Assembly: GCF_018873765.1 (NCBI RefSeq) | Contig: NC_057916.1 | Coordinates: 25,095,001 to 25,159,000 of the forward strand | Direction of reading: 5' to 3' | Length of the DNA: 64,000 nt | Source: Telopea speciosissima | Lineage: Eukaryota; Streptophyta; Magnoliopsida; Proteales; Proteaceae | In this document: in pieces, positions 9,497 through 20,683 of the stretch | Position numbering within the stretch: the first letter of the stretch is position 1 | Layout of the letters: every line of letters begins with the position of its first letter | Position numbers and translations under genes: made by a program | The notes under the pieces: generated by a model | Database searches by the model: none | The model's input: only the letters and a program-made list of their open reading frames with translations | What the model was told of the DNA's origin: nothing

Positions 9497-12430
9497 ATGA
9501 TGGACCCAGCACCAAAGATCCCATCTTCAGCAGCATACAAAAGACTAGTCCCTCAACACACCAGCTTGTGGGGCGCTCAATTCTACGAGAACAATCCAGT
9601 TCACCACCCACACTGGCTTCGAACGACCTCCTTAGAAACTGATCAGAACAAGGAGGCCGCTACAACTAATATTGCAGTAGCAGCAGCAGCAGAGATGTTC
9701 CGGGCGCCCCATGGCACCCTCAATTTCCATTCATACCAGGAGGACACCAATACCTACGATGACGAAGACCCACCAGATGAACCAATCGTAGAAGAGAGGG
9801 ACAACATTGAAGCTGGTTACAGAGACGACCACCACCAACAACAACAAGAACAAGAACAAGAACAAGAACAAGAGAGAGAACACATGTTCGAGAAGCCGTT
9901 GACGCCGAGCGACGTGGGAAAGCTCAACCGCCTTGTTATACCGAAACAACATGCTGAGAGGTACTTCCCACTCGGTGGCGGCGGCGGTGGTGGTGAGTCG
10001 GGTGGGGAGAAAGGGTTATTGCTGAGTTTCGAAGACGAGTCAGGTAAGGCATGGAGGTTCCGATATTCGTATTGGAATAGTAGTCAAAGCTATGTGTTGA
10101 CTAAAGGGTGGAGCCGCTTCGTGAAGGAGAAGCGGTTGGACGCCGGCGATGTGGTATTGTTCGAGAGGCATAGGGTTAACGGGGAGAGGTTCTATATTCG
10201 TTGGAGGCGTCGTGCCGCTCCCGTCCAAGATAGCGGAACCTTACCACTACCACCACAGCATGAGGGCCCCTCACTTATGGGCGCGTGGACCCGGGTCCTC
10301 TACTCCGGACCTGCACCTCCTCCTCCTCCTCTTCCTTCTCCTTCTCCTTCTCCTTATCATCATTCTCATCATCATTATCATCATCATCCATCGCACTTTC
10401 ATGGTCATCATGGTCATACTCATGGATCTCCTTCACCTATTCTCTATCAAGCTGACTTTCTTCACGCAGACATAGCAACAACAAGTAATCCCCATCTCTT
10501 CTTCTCTCTCTTTTTTCATTTTTTTTTTTTTTTTTAAATATTTAGTAACTGAAAAATGCCTTCTTAATTTTTTATTAGAAAAAAAAAAATAAAAGAGCTA
10601 ATTAGTGTGGGTGTGTGTGTGTGTGTGCATGCACATTGCACGCGCAATTGCAACTTGCGAAAAAAATACAGGGGGGGCGCCCGTGGTTCAAAACCCGACA
10701 GCACCGGGGAACTGGAAGCGACTAAGGCTGTTCGGGGTGAATCTAGACTGCCAGATGCTGGACGACGCCCCGCATCCATACCCATCACCCATGCCCGATG
10801 ATGATGGTTCATCACAATCGAGTCACCACCACCTCTATCCAACTCTTCTTCAACCTCCTCAATCAGCTCACCATGGTTCCAGCATCTTCGTCACTGCTCA
10901 CAAGGTACTAACTAGTACTACTTCTGGGCTAGCTACTTTCCTTTTCATTTTGATCCTCTTCTTCGAATGCTGCTTGTTATCTTTTTAATTTTACAATTTG
11001 GGGACTGGACCACAACTGGAACTGGGCTGCCACAAATGTACAATTTTGGTGTCCAAATTTAATTGGTCGATCCCCATAAGATGGCTGGAAGAAGGAAAGA
11101 AGAAAATAATAATAATAATAATGGAACATTTATTCCGATCCAACTGTAGTCAGGTTTCGTCTTGATTCCATCAATGGTGACCTGAGAACTGATACACGTA
11201 CTTGTTTTGGAAACAGACCAGCCATTGCCTCCTCTTCAATTCTTCGGTCCAGGCACGCATCTGGGTGCATATGAGGCGGGACATGAGTGGGGTTTGGGTT
11301 ATCTAGGGGTGGTCATTTCATCCAACCCCATGTATCTTGGGCGAACCTTGCATCTCTCCATTGCGGAGAACTTTATCCCTAATAATAATAATAATAGGAC
11401 AATTTTCTTCCACCCATAGACGACAATACACCTATTCACCGTGAATGGAGGGCAACTCAATCCTATGATAATAACAATAATGGAGAGAAGGGTGGACCAT
11501 GTGGTTTCAACAGGCGGACTAGTTGCAATGAAGGACGATTTGAATGGTCTGGTGTTCAGCATGCGAACAACTTTTTCATTGTGATTTCGTTTTCCTTAAT
11601 ATATACCTTTCATTCACTCACTCTCATGTCTTATGATAAGCTATATCATTTTCACAATGCTCTCTCTCTCTCTCTCTCAAAATAAATATCTATTGAATCA
11701 AAACAATGATATCTATATTATAAATTTCTAATGATTTTTTTTTTAATCTGAAACAAGTAATTAAAATCATGGTTTGAGGAATTGGATTCGGCCAATTCCA
11801 ATTCCAATTCGATTTCAAGGTGATTCATTATTGATCTCTGGGGTTCATGCCTATTTTAATCAGCTTATTCATACTTGATTTCTAGGGTTGAGGCCAATAT
11901 TAGTCCATTTTAAGTGAATCAGATTGAAGCTGATTCCATTGCCAATCCTTTTATTTGAACCATGGCTGAAGTACATGATCAAGATTGTCTTTTATTTTTC
12001 CTAAAATTCTGTTAAGAAAGGAGGGGGGAGGGGGGAATTTCTCCGTTGGACAGTACGATAGTTAGTTAATTCGAGAACAAGCTGATCCAGGGCTTGGCCT
12101 GGTGACTCGTTACTCCGGTGGTGGTTCAAATTTCCTTAACGGCATCAAGTTCCCATTTATTTGTTTTCCAAGAAGTAGAACCTACCCTATGAGTACAATA
12201 CAACATGATTAAAACGCTCAGAATTCAATAGGACAGTAACAGAGGAGTGCAAGTTTTAAGTATTTAGATTTGAAAAATAGTGAAGAGAAAGAGCATAAAT
12301 TATGAGAGGAGCAACTCAAGTGATATTAATTAATTTTGTGCAGGAGCTGGAGCAGGAGGACATCAACTTCCAGCGAGATATCAAGCATCACACGAGAAAT
12401 CTTTCTTGCCGACCAGATCTCCCGATGTGA
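9497..12430 (+). CDS. NGAL: NGATHA-like (NGAL) B3-domain transcription factor
   Basis: A nuclear DNA-binding regulator. The inferred exons are 9497-10484, 10672-10904 and, less surely, 12344-12430. They join in phase (phase 1, then phase 0) to give about 435 residues. The single B3 domain spans residues 130-240 and starts [16 protein letters not shown]. It carries a Gly-rich insertion after YFPL and then the block [17 protein letters not shown]. No AP2 domain precedes it, so this is not a RAV protein. Exon 2 encodes [13 protein letters not shown], the RLFGV-type repression motif that NGATHA-like proteins carry near their C-terminus. The N-terminal 129 residues and the tail are low complexity (EQ repeats; Pro- and His-rich). 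Tandem ATGs occur at 9497 and 9500; I chose the first. In Arabidopsis this subfamily (ABS2/NGAL1, SOD7/NGAL2, DPA4/NGAL3) restrains organ growth, leaf margin outgrowth and seed size. The role here is inferred from family membership. Confidence 0.85.
10672..10904 (+). CDS. NGAL: Exon 2 of the NGAL gene (RLFGV repression motif)
   Basis: The acceptor is AATACAG ending at 10671 and the donor is AAG|GTACTA at 10904/10905. Exon 1 leaves one base (donor ACAA|GTAATC at 10484) and this exon supplies two, restoring the frame that reads [13 protein letters not shown]. The rest is Pro/Ser/His-rich. If the donor is not used, the frame stays open into the intron for 28 more codons, ending at 10988. That gives an alternative C-terminus. 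Confidence 0.75.
12344..12430 (+). CDS. NGAL: Candidate last exon of the NGAL gene
   Basis: A good acceptor (TTAATTTTGTGCAG ending at 12343) opens 28 codons and a TGA at 12428-12430, in phase with exon 2. The peptide is Glu/Arg-rich with no known motif, so support is only splice site, phase and position. Sequence between 10905 and 12343 holds another acceptor-like site near 11217 that could start a different 3' exon. Treat the 3' end of this gene as unsettled. Confidence 0.35.
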   Translation, partial: ELEQEDINFQRDIKHHTRNLSCRPDLPM

Positions 12431-14898
12431 CGGACTGCCCTTTAAAGTAAAGTAGAAGATTTGACCCTTCCCCAACTTTTATCTGCTTTTTCTTATGGAA
12501 CTCTGGAGTCTGGAGGGAGAGAGATCGAATTCAACACTCCAGTTTACCTGTAGGCTTTGTAGCTGTGGAGTAAGTAAAAACAAAAGAGACGATAAAAAGG
12601 AGAAAGAAGAAATTATCAATAAGATGATGGGTTCTGGAAGAGTGGACACCCACCCACAAGACCCAGAACAGAAGAATCCAGATTCTCAGGCGATTCCGAT
12701 CAGGACAGAGAAAGTACCTCCACTCCTCCACCCCCCCCCCCCCCAAAAAAAAAAAAAAAACCTTTTTTTGATTTTCATTTTGAGGAATTTAATTCCTTTT
12801 CCTCTTCTTCAGTTCATCATCAGTTACATCCTCCTCTCTTAGCTAAGATTTCTCAAGAAAGGAGAATGAGAGATACAGAACAAGAGAAAAGAAGAAAAAC
12901 TCCAACCCCCCCCCCAAAAAAAAAAAAAAATTGGAAAGAATTGTGCAAGCTGGGATCCACACAGGAAGGCAGAAGTAGACGACGTCATGCACTGGGATCT
13001 GGGTTTTCTGATTTTTTTTTTCTTTGTTGGCATTGAAAACAGAATCATCCTTCAGGTTGCTGTTGAGATTTTCCATGGAGATTTTCTTCTTTCTTTCTTT
13101 CTTTCTTTCTTTCTTCAGTGACATAATGTATACGGATTACGGAAAAAAAAAAGAAAGAGGATGATAATGATGTTTCATGCATGAAATGGATGGTTAACAC
13201 TGCAGCCCACCCAACCCCCCTTTGATGTACTTTTTTTTTTTTTTTAGCATTTCTAAATAATCTAAAAAGCATCTAACCCCTCCCTTTCCTCCAATCATCT
13301 CTGACAGAGAGAGTAGTAGTAGTACTGTGTGTAGCTCCCACTTGAGAATGCGTAAGAAAAAAAACAGAAAAGAAATCTCATCTCTTCTCACTGTCAAGTT
13401 CCTTTCAACTATATATCCTCTGCTTTTGCATGTGATCAGGTGGTGGTGGTGGATCCATCAATGGCTTTACCTCCCTCTAGTTTTTACCTTTTTCTACTCA
13501 CAGCAACAAAATTCTCATCCCATAACCCATCCATCACCAGGGAAAATTGTCTTCTGCAATTTCGTACAATCCACTCAATTTCATACAAATTTTGATGCAT
13601 CATTTCATAAAGAGTGGAGCTTTTGGAAGATCAAGTATGGATGATGTCCACTCCAACCCCACCCCCTATGCTTACCTACTGATCAGTGGAGCCTATGTTA
13701 TGTCCTCTTCTAGTCATTCTCATCATGGAGAGAGTCTGGTTCTGAGACACTTTCAGTCCAATCATATCATCTACTACTACTGATTATTGCAAACTTGCAT
13801 TCTTTTTCCCAATCACAAATGAAAAACCCAAAAAAAAATAAGAATGAAGATTGATATGGTGGGCCGCCATGGATATCTGCAACTGTTTTAAATTGTCAAC
13901 GGGAATGTAAAATTGTAAATGGGACAATATGGACCAAGCTAGTTTGACACTAACTCCAAAAAAAAAAAAAAAAAAAAGATTTAGAAAGATTCCATTAAGT
14001 GATAGGGGTTGATGCTGTGATGGATCCAACGTTTAGTGTTGCAACTTTAGTGTGTCCCCAGGTGTTGTTACTGTTAGCACTTCACCAGTCCTGTAAGTTA
14101 GTGGCCAATCATGTGCCTTTCTATCCCTCCAGCTTCTGTAATGGGTTTGTCCTGTGAAGATGACGACCCGTCATTCAATTCAACCACATCACTTTGAAAG
14201 ATTTTTTTTTTTTTTTTTTTTTAAAAATTTTTTAAATCCACTTTGTAACTGCTCAAAACCACTCAATAATTTGTGAAACTCCTCGATTTTCCTAAAGTGT
14301 TTTTGCAGAAAAGTTTGAAACCAAAGGTGTGAGCTCCATAACCTATCCAATAGCATTCTCATGCTGGACTGAGAGGAGAGAGAGTAAACTATGTGGATTT
14401 TTTTAATTATAAAAATTTTATTGTTTAGATATCAGTTCGAATCAGACTTTCTTGTGTATGATGGATCTAAGAAGTTTAGGCTTTATAAATTTTTCTTGAA
14501 TTTATTTATTGTTTAAATTTCCAAAATTAATATTAAAAAAAAAAAGTTTTTAACATTTTTTTTTGGGGGGTGGGGGGGATGCTTCTAAAAAGCCATGAAG
14601 TTCTGATATATTATTATGAAGCTAATTAAAAATACCATATATGTTCTCTATTCATGTTCTATTATGCTTAAATGCCTTATTTTGTGTATCCTAAGGATTA
14701 CTGTGCATTGCCATGCATATCCTTGCGAATCCACAGCATGTCACTTAAAATCAACTTTCCAAAACCATGTCCGATTCTGATACTTTAAATCTTGCTGGTT
14801 TAAATCTTGCCTGCCACTTAGTGGTGCTCATATCTGCAATCCTGGAAAATAAGAAAATCATTACAAACGCATATGTTGCAACAGTTGGTCATTGTTTG
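12431..14898. other. Intergenic, homopolymer-rich
   Basis: It includes the likely 3' UTR of the B3 gene (to about 12500). It contains poly-C/poly-A runs (12731-12760 and 12906-12931), CTTT repeats near 13085-13116, and poly-T or poly-A at 13231-13246, 13960-13978 and 14201-14222. A poly-G run lies near 14563-14579. Short frames here are shadows of these runs. I see no gene. Confidence 0.4.
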
Positions 14899-14906
14899 AG
14901 TGAGAG

Positions 14907-15325
14907 TAGGGATGTAAATGGATAACCGAAATCCGAATCCGAATTCGCATCCGTATTCGTTTAGGGGCATCCGTATTCGTTTAGAGATATCCGGAAAATA
15001 ATCCGAATACTCCGATTAAAATCCGTTCGAAAAAAATCCGAATACTTAATAATAAAAAATTTAAGTAAATAATGATTTCAAGGGTTTTTGAAGATTAAAT
15101 AAGTTCTAGAATATGATGAAAAGAGAATCATGATCTAAGAGATATGGATTGAGAGTGAATTGTATCCGCTAGGGGGAGGAAGGTCCGGGTTACACAAGGC
15201 AGAGATGTAAACGGATGGTCGAAATTCCGAATCCGTTTAGAGGTATCCGTATTCGACCAGGGAATATCCGGCTCCGATCACATCCGATCCATATCCGATC
15301 CGAATCCGATCCGTTTACATCCCTA
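14907..15325. mobile_element. hAT-type MITE, copy 2
   Basis: 419 bp, same family and orientation as 7677-8112. The ends are TAGGGATGTAAATGG and GTTTACATCCCTA. A perfect 8-bp TSD, AGTGAGAG, lies at 14899-14906 and 15326-15333. It shares the interior block around ATCATGATCTAAGAGATATG and the second internal terminal-like motif with copy 1. It is slightly shorter because part of the right subterminal repeat is missing. Non-coding. Confidence 0.9.
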
Positions 15326-15333
15326 AGTGAGAG

Positions 15334-15692
15334 TGACACCAAACTACAAATTCGGATAAACCTTCTCGACATATCGCCTGTTTAAATGTAGAGCTTTACT
15401 TAAGTTAATCAGGCCATTGGAAAGGCCAGCTAGCTATTTGGAAACAAAGGGCAGAGTAACATTTGATATAAATTCAAGTTAACAGTAACAGGAGGCAAAA
15501 ATAGATTTATGCTTCATGGTAAACACACATCACCAACAAATGAAAGATGAGGGTAGTAACAAATGAAGACAAATCTTGATGCCTTATGATCAAGGGCACT
15601 TGATTTCAAGATGGGGGCAAATAAAATGTTGCACCCAACCGCAAAACTCTCAATGAACAGGATGAACCAAAATATAATGATAGACTAATGTA
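15334..15692. other. 3' flank of the PPR gene
   Basis: AT-rich, non-coding. It probably includes the 3' UTR of the minus-strand PPR gene that ends at 15693. Confidence 0.4.
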
Positions 15693-17561
15693 TCACCAGA
15701 AGTCCCCACATGAACATGATCCATCCCTAAAATGGTGAAAACGGTTGGTATCCCTCACAATGATTTCCCTCCTTGCAATCCTCGATGCAAGCTTCATAAA
15801 GGAGTGGCAGTCCTTGCAGATTCGGAGGTTCTTCTTGATCACAATATGCATACCAGGTGGGAAGCTTATCAGTGCAAAGGCAAGAGCCAGCTTCTCACTA
15901 TGGTGCCTCAAGAGCACTTTCTTTTGATCCTCCTCCACATCATGCAGGTCCTGTTCAATCTCGGCCAAGTAGTCTAGCTTCTTCATCTCATCAACCAAAT
16001 CCTCCAATTTTGCATAAATATCACCAATTCTAGGATGGCTTCCTTCCCCAACCATGAATGTGTGAACCCTGCCCTTAACTTCAATCCAACTCTTCCCCAT
16101 CACCTTTTTCACCCCACTGTCCTTAAGAAGCTTCCTCGACCTTGCAACTTCCTCCCACCTTTTATTGGCTGCATATATGTTTGACAGCAATACATGGTTT
16201 CCTGCATTATGCGGTTCAATTTCAAACAAATGTTTTGCTGCAATCTCTGCCAACTCATAATTCCCATGGTTCCTGCAAGAGGCCAACAAAGATCCCCACA
16301 TGGAAGCAGAAGCCTCAAGCGGCATTGTTTCGATCATGTCCCGAGCTTCATGAATCATCCCAGCCCTGCCTAGAATATCAACCATGCATGAATAGTGGTG
16401 CACATTGGGCTCCACACTCGGATCTCTGTTCATCAAGTCAAAATATCTGTGTCCCCTTTCAATTAAACCAACATGACTACAGACAGATAAAATAGAAACG
16501 TAAGTAATTTCATTTGGATATATACCCATCTGCTGCATTTTCTCAAATAGTATCATCGCCTCAATGAAGCGTGCATGTCTAGCAAAACCCGAGATCATTG
16601 CATTCCATAAGACAACATTCTTCCCTTCCAAGCTAGCAAAAACAAAGTAAGCTCCCTCAATGCTTCCACACTTTGCATACATGTCTATGAGAGAGGCAGA
16701 CACGAAAAGGTTTGAAACAAAACCAGTTTTTACCAACACTGCATGCAACTGGCTACCTTCAATAACTGCAGCCAGACTTGCACAAGCACTGACAGCAGCA
16801 GAGAGTGTAAACTGAGACCGCTCCAACCCCATCTTTTGAGCTCTATGAAACAAAATCAAAGCCTCCTCATAGAGATCATTTTGAACATAACCAGCCACCA
16901 TTGAACTCCATGTGACATCACTTCTTTCAGACATGGTATCAAATACCAGGCGAGCATCTTCAATTAACTTACACTTTGCATAAACATCAAGTACAGCGGT
17001 ACCCACAAAGACATTGGAATTCATTGCAGTTTTTAGAGCAAATGCATGTAATTGTTTGCTCTCATAGATAGCCAACTTCACAGCACACGCACAAAGAATA
17101 CTTGACAAGGTGAATTCACTAGGTGGGTCTCCTTCTTTTAACATCTGCATAAAAAGTTTAAGAGCTTCTTCCTCCTCTCCATGCTGAGTATGTGCACCAA
17201 TTATGGTATTCCAAGAAACTGGGCTTCGCTTAGGCATCCTAACAAATATCTGGCATGCAGACTCTAAAAATCCACATTTGGAATACATGTTAATGAGAAT
17301 ATTTGATGTAAGTATGTCCTTTTCTAGACCATAAAGAACAACTCTCCCGTGGCATATCTTTCCTTCCTTAGCTGCCTTGTTCCTTGCACATCTTTGCAAG
17401 AGATTGTGTAAATCAAATACTTTAGAGTCATTGGTGCCAACACATATAAGACTCGTTGGGAATGTCATGTCAGATTCACCTTGGAGCAAAACTGAAAAGC
17501 ATCTACGATAAAAATTAATGGAACTACATAATTCCCTATATTTCCATTGTAAGGTCCTCAT
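15693..17561 (-). CDS. PPR protein, PLS class with E and DYW domains
   Basis: An intronless 622-residue pentatricopeptide repeat protein, full length for its class. The tandem PLS-type repeats run from about residue 80 to 430. Recurrent landmarks are LINMYSKCG, AVLDVYAKC, SLIDMYAKCGSIEGA and VSWNTIIGAHTQHG. The E/E+ region follows (about 430-530). The C-terminal DYW cytidine-deaminase domain has HSEKLA at about 554, CKDCH at about 582 and the terminal CSCGDFW. In this family the protein binds specific organellar transcripts and edits C to U in mitochondria or chloroplasts. The final tripeptide is DFW rather than DYW, a known tolerated variant. The short basic N-terminus with few acidic residues (MRTLQWKYRELCSS) suits an organelle transit peptide. 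It may correspond to the At5g04780 type, but that is a guess from overall pattern. The stop is 173 bases downstream of the unrelated exon at 17734-17927 on the same strand. Confidence 0.92.
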   Translation of the reverse strand: MRTLQWKYRELCSSINFYRRCFSVLLQGESDMTFPTSLICVGTNDSKVFDLHNLLQRCARNKAAKEGKICHGRVVLYGLEKDILTSNILINMYSKCGFLESACQIFVRMPKRSPVSWNTIIGAHTQHGEEEEALKLFMQMLKEGDPPSEFTLSSILCACAVKLAIYESKQLHAFALKTAMNSNVFVGTAVLDVYAKCKLIEDARLVFDTMSERSDVTWSSMVAGYVQNDLYEEALILFHRAQKMGLERSQFTLSAAVSACASLAAVIEGSQLHAVLVKTGFVSNLFVSASLIDMYAKCGSIEGAYFVFASLEGKNVVLWNAMISGFARHARFIEAMILFEKMQQMGIYPNEITYVSILSVCSHVGLIERGHRYFDLMNRDPSVEPNVHHYSCMVDILGRAGMIHEARDMIETMPLEASASMWGSLLASCRNHGNYELAEIAAKHLFEIEPHNAGNHVLLSNIYAANKRWEEVARSRKLLKDSGVKKVMGKSWIEVKGRVHTFMVGEGSHPRIGDIYAKLEDLVDEMKKLDYLAEIEQDLHDVEEDQKKVLLRHHSEKLALAFALISFPPGMHIVIKKNLRICKDCHSFMKLASRIARREIIVRDTNRFHHFRDGSCSCGDFW

Positions 17562-17733
17562 AGCTCAGTTTAAAACCTCACGAGGGATGTACACTAAAGC
17601 TGATTTTCATTAGCAACTACTTACTGAGAAAAAATTATAAAACCCAGTTAACAATGAACGCACAACTAATTTTTTTACTTCCGGCTTTTTCCTTGATGAC
17701 AAACTTACAAAATGTCTGTTCAAGGGGCGAGGA

Positions 17734-17927
17734 TCAAGTTGATCTTCCTGTGGTGTCTTCTGGCTGTTGAGATTTAGAATCTTCCTTCTTTTCCATGACT
17801 TGCTTTATCCCTTCTTGATATCCTTGTATAAAGCTCTTCAATGCATCCCTGTAAGCGGATGCTCTTGTCATGTACACCCGCTGCAAAGCAGGCTTTAGAG
17901 TTTCCATTCCTCCTCTGGCAGCAACCG
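17734..17927 (-). CDS. Last exon of an unidentified conserved-looking gene
   Basis: On the minus strand an acceptor (CATAAACAG, ending just before 17927) opens 64 codons, with the first two bases completing a codon. The stop is TGA at 17736-17734. The peptide is alpha-helical looking, with a core around VYMTRASAYRDALKSFIQGY and a charged tail (EKKEDSKSQQPEDTTG). I do not recognise the family. No frame disruptions are seen, so it looks functional. Upstream exons should lie at higher coordinates, but the next 25+ kb is almost wholly transposon. Either the intron is very long or the gene has been cut off from its 5' part. Confidence 0.55.
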
Positions 17928-18190
17928 CTGTTTATGTATTCCCACCCATAAAAAATAATTAAATGACAGTGAGTTGATCGACCAATATAAATTTGAAGAA
18001 AGATAAAATCCCATTATTACCAAGTTTTTCAACATACTCTACCTCAAAAAAAATTGTTTTCAACATAAAAATTTGGAATACCAAGAGTCAAAGCAAAACA
18101 GTGAAACTGGGATTGTAACAAGGTTAGAAGCATGTACTTCGTTAGCCAACTAGAGAAAGAATAGAAATGCACTTCTGATCTTTCTAGTTA
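17928..18190. other. Intron-like sequence upstream of the orphan exon
   Basis: AT-rich sequence without ORFs, probably the intron preceding the 17734-17927 exon on the minus strand. No further exon could be recognised. Confidence 0.35.
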
Positions 18191-19030
18191 GTTAGAATAA
18201 TGCAGTCACACTTCAATAATAATCCCTGTTTTGGTAATAGACGGTTATTGGCCTTTGTTTTTGGTTTTTTTTTTTCTGGCTGTAATGAGTACAACCACAA
18301 AGCCCAAGAATATAGTCCAGGGGGAAAAACGGATTTTAAGTCTTTTCCTATTAGCATCAGGAGTTTGAGAGACTACCAAGTTTTTTAGTCCTAGTTTCAT
18401 TAGGATATCTGAAGTTGCAGCTAGTCTTCAATTCCTAGTCAATTTAGGAGTTTAGTTATGCTATTTTCAGTCAATTATTAGTCAAATAAGTAGTATTCTG
18501 AGTTGTACTAGGATTAGAGAAGTTCTAGTCGTAGTTGGATTCATATTTTGAGAGTTATATATAAGGATATGTATCCTGCCCTCTAGCAATACGAGATTGA
18601 ATGGAATGTTGAGTTTTCTCCAGTGGTTTGACTGCTTTTGAGTTTCACCCATGGCTGAAAAGCATATTCTCTAAACTCCTGCTTCCTTTCTATCAATTCT
18701 AACTATTATCTTATTTCTATCATTCTTCTTCTATAATATTCAATGTTACTATACCCAGTCCAATAACAACAACTAATTTCTTATTCTTCTTCTAATTTCT
18801 ACTATTTCTTAAACCTTAATCAAGTTTATCCCAATCCCCACCAACTTCCCTTGCAGTTCAACCTTAGAAAAAGCTATAAATCTAAGGTATGCTGCATCAG
18901 GAAACACGATTCCAGGAGCAACATCGGAATCCAGTAGCTCCATTGTTGTTTAATAACACAACCACATGCCACATGAACTTTGAGCAGAACAGTGTTGCTG
19001 ATTTCCTGGTGAATCAAGCTGACATAAGCA
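18191..19030 (+). repeat. Probable degenerate LTR-retrotransposon fragment
   Basis: The stretch about 18380-18720 has an LTR-like build: repeated TAGTC/CTAGT words, a TATA-like GAGTTATATATAAGG near 18551, then a pyrimidine-rich leader. I found no second LTR, primer site or target duplication, so this is only a suggestion. A 70-codon open frame at 18889-19101 runs across the boundary with the LINE tail and is not recognisable. Confidence 0.3.
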
Positions 19031-19035
19031 CTCCT

Positions 19036-20112
19036 ACAACAACAACAACTCAGCCTTATCCAACTAAATTGGGTCAGCTACATGGATCCGTGCAAAGATA
19101 AGAACAAAAAGCATACTAGTAAAAAGAAAAGAGCAGAACAACATCGACAAAAACTCAGGGATATCCTACCTAAATGGGGTCGGCTACATGGATCGTTGCC
19201 CTCCAATATACTCTATTCGAGGCCATACTTGAGACAAGGCCCAAACTATGCATGTCTTTTCTCACTAGTTCTCCTGGGGTAATTTTAGGCCTGCCCCTAG
19301 AACTTTTAGATCTTTCAATCTGAATCAAATCACTACTCTATACTGGTGCATCCCAAGACCTTCGTTGAACATGACCATACCACCTCAAACGACTCTCTCG
19401 TAGCTTCTCATGTATAGGAGCTACTCCCAACTCAGCTTTAATATGGTCATTCCTTACTTTATCCTTTCTAGTCTTATCACACATCCATCTCAACATCCTC
19501 ATCTCCTCCACACTTAGTTTATCTACAATGCCGCTTCTTTAACTGTCCAACATTCCGCACCATAGATCATAGTCGGTCGTATGGCAGTCCTATAAAAATT
19601 TCCTTCGAGTTTTAAAGGAATACGCCGATCACACAGTACGCCAGTTTCACCTCTCAACTTCATCTATCCTATTTTAATTCTTTGAGAAACATCATCCTCT
19701 ATATCGCCTTCTTTATTTACGATAGAGCCCCAGATATCTAAAATAATCACTTTGAGGTATCTCTATATTATCAATATTGACCACCTCATTAACTGTCATA
19801 GTGTGGCTAAAGTTGCACACCATGTACTCTGTCTTTGTTGTACTTATCTTAAGACCTTTTGATTCCAAAGTAGATCAACATAACTCCAACTTGGAGTTAA
19901 TCCATACTTTTGTCTCATCCACCAACACAATATCATCAGCAAAAAACATACACCAAGGAATCTCATCTTGTATGTCTCTAATTAAATCATTCATGATAAG
20001 CACAAACAAATGAGGGCTTAAGGTTGATCCTTGATGTAGCCCAAGCGTAATTAGGAACTCACTACCTTAACTCCCCACAAATCTTACACTGGTCACCACG
20101 CCATCATACATA
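19036..20112 (-). pseudogene. RTE-like LINE, reverse transcriptase C-terminal half and 3' tail
   Basis: On the minus strand the sequence ends in a (TTG)n tail (plus-strand CAACAACAACAA near 19039). Degenerate frames read characteristic LINE reverse-transcriptase blocks: LHQGSTLSPHLFVLIMND, the catalytic block FFADDIVLVDET and the later GAECWTVK / RWMCDKTRKDK region. Several stops and frameshifts make it inactive. The element is interrupted at 20113-20117 by Copia A and continues at 43155. The microsatellite tail suggests the RTE clade. This is the oldest layer of the nested stack. Confidence 0.85.
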
Positions 20113-20117
20113 TCTTT

Positions 20118-20408
20118 TGTTGAAAATTAGGGGTAATCTTGTCATAAGTTGTGGGGTTTGGACTTTTATGTTATTTTCCTTTTTATTTGTCCTTAGTTTA
20201 TAATTTGTAAGGAGTTAGGGTTTAATAGTTAAACCCCTAATCAACTTACCTTTTCTGGAAATAATTATTATGGGGTTAGGGAGCTGCAATAGGTATCTCA
20301 TACAATTCCATCGCAGACTGCCCTTCCCAATTTCTCTGCGGCAGTTTGCTCTCTCTTCTCTCTTTCCCTCTTCTCTTATACCGATTAGGTAGTTCCTGGT
20401 TTCTAACA
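20118..20408 (+). repeat. 5' LTR of Copia A
   Basis: 291 bp, TGTTGAAAATTAG...TTTCTAACA, with canonical TG...CA ends. Its partner is 42862-43154. It ends exactly where the primer site begins. Confidence 0.95.
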
Positions 20409-20420
20409 TGGTATCAGAGA
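20409..20420 (+). promoter_or_regulatory. Primer-binding site of Copia A (tRNA-iMet)
   Basis: TGGTATCAGAGA directly after the LTR matches the 3' end of initiator tRNA-Met, the usual plant Copia primer (TGGTATCAGAGC), at 11 of 12 bases. Confidence 0.9.
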
Positions 20421-20683
20421 AATCCTAATCGGTAGAGGAGTTTCCTTCCCATTTTCTTCTGCTGGTTTCCCTTCTCGGTTTCTGGTTTTCTTGTGGTGTG
20501 CAGCCCCCTTCTGCTGCTACTGGTTGTGATGGATTAAGGACTCCTCTAACATTAATGGAGTGCTGATTAGACAACATCAGATGGTGTTTGTTAGTTGCTG
20601 ATCTGAAGGATTTTTTTTTTGGTTCGATTGAAGAATTCTCCTCCTTTTTCGCATCAATGGTGGATTTCACCTCTCCTTGCGGT

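Noticed and set aside
12495..13397. Several open frames between the NGAL gene and the MITE
   Set aside because: All run through poly-A, poly-C, CTTT or GAAA tracts. No conserved content.
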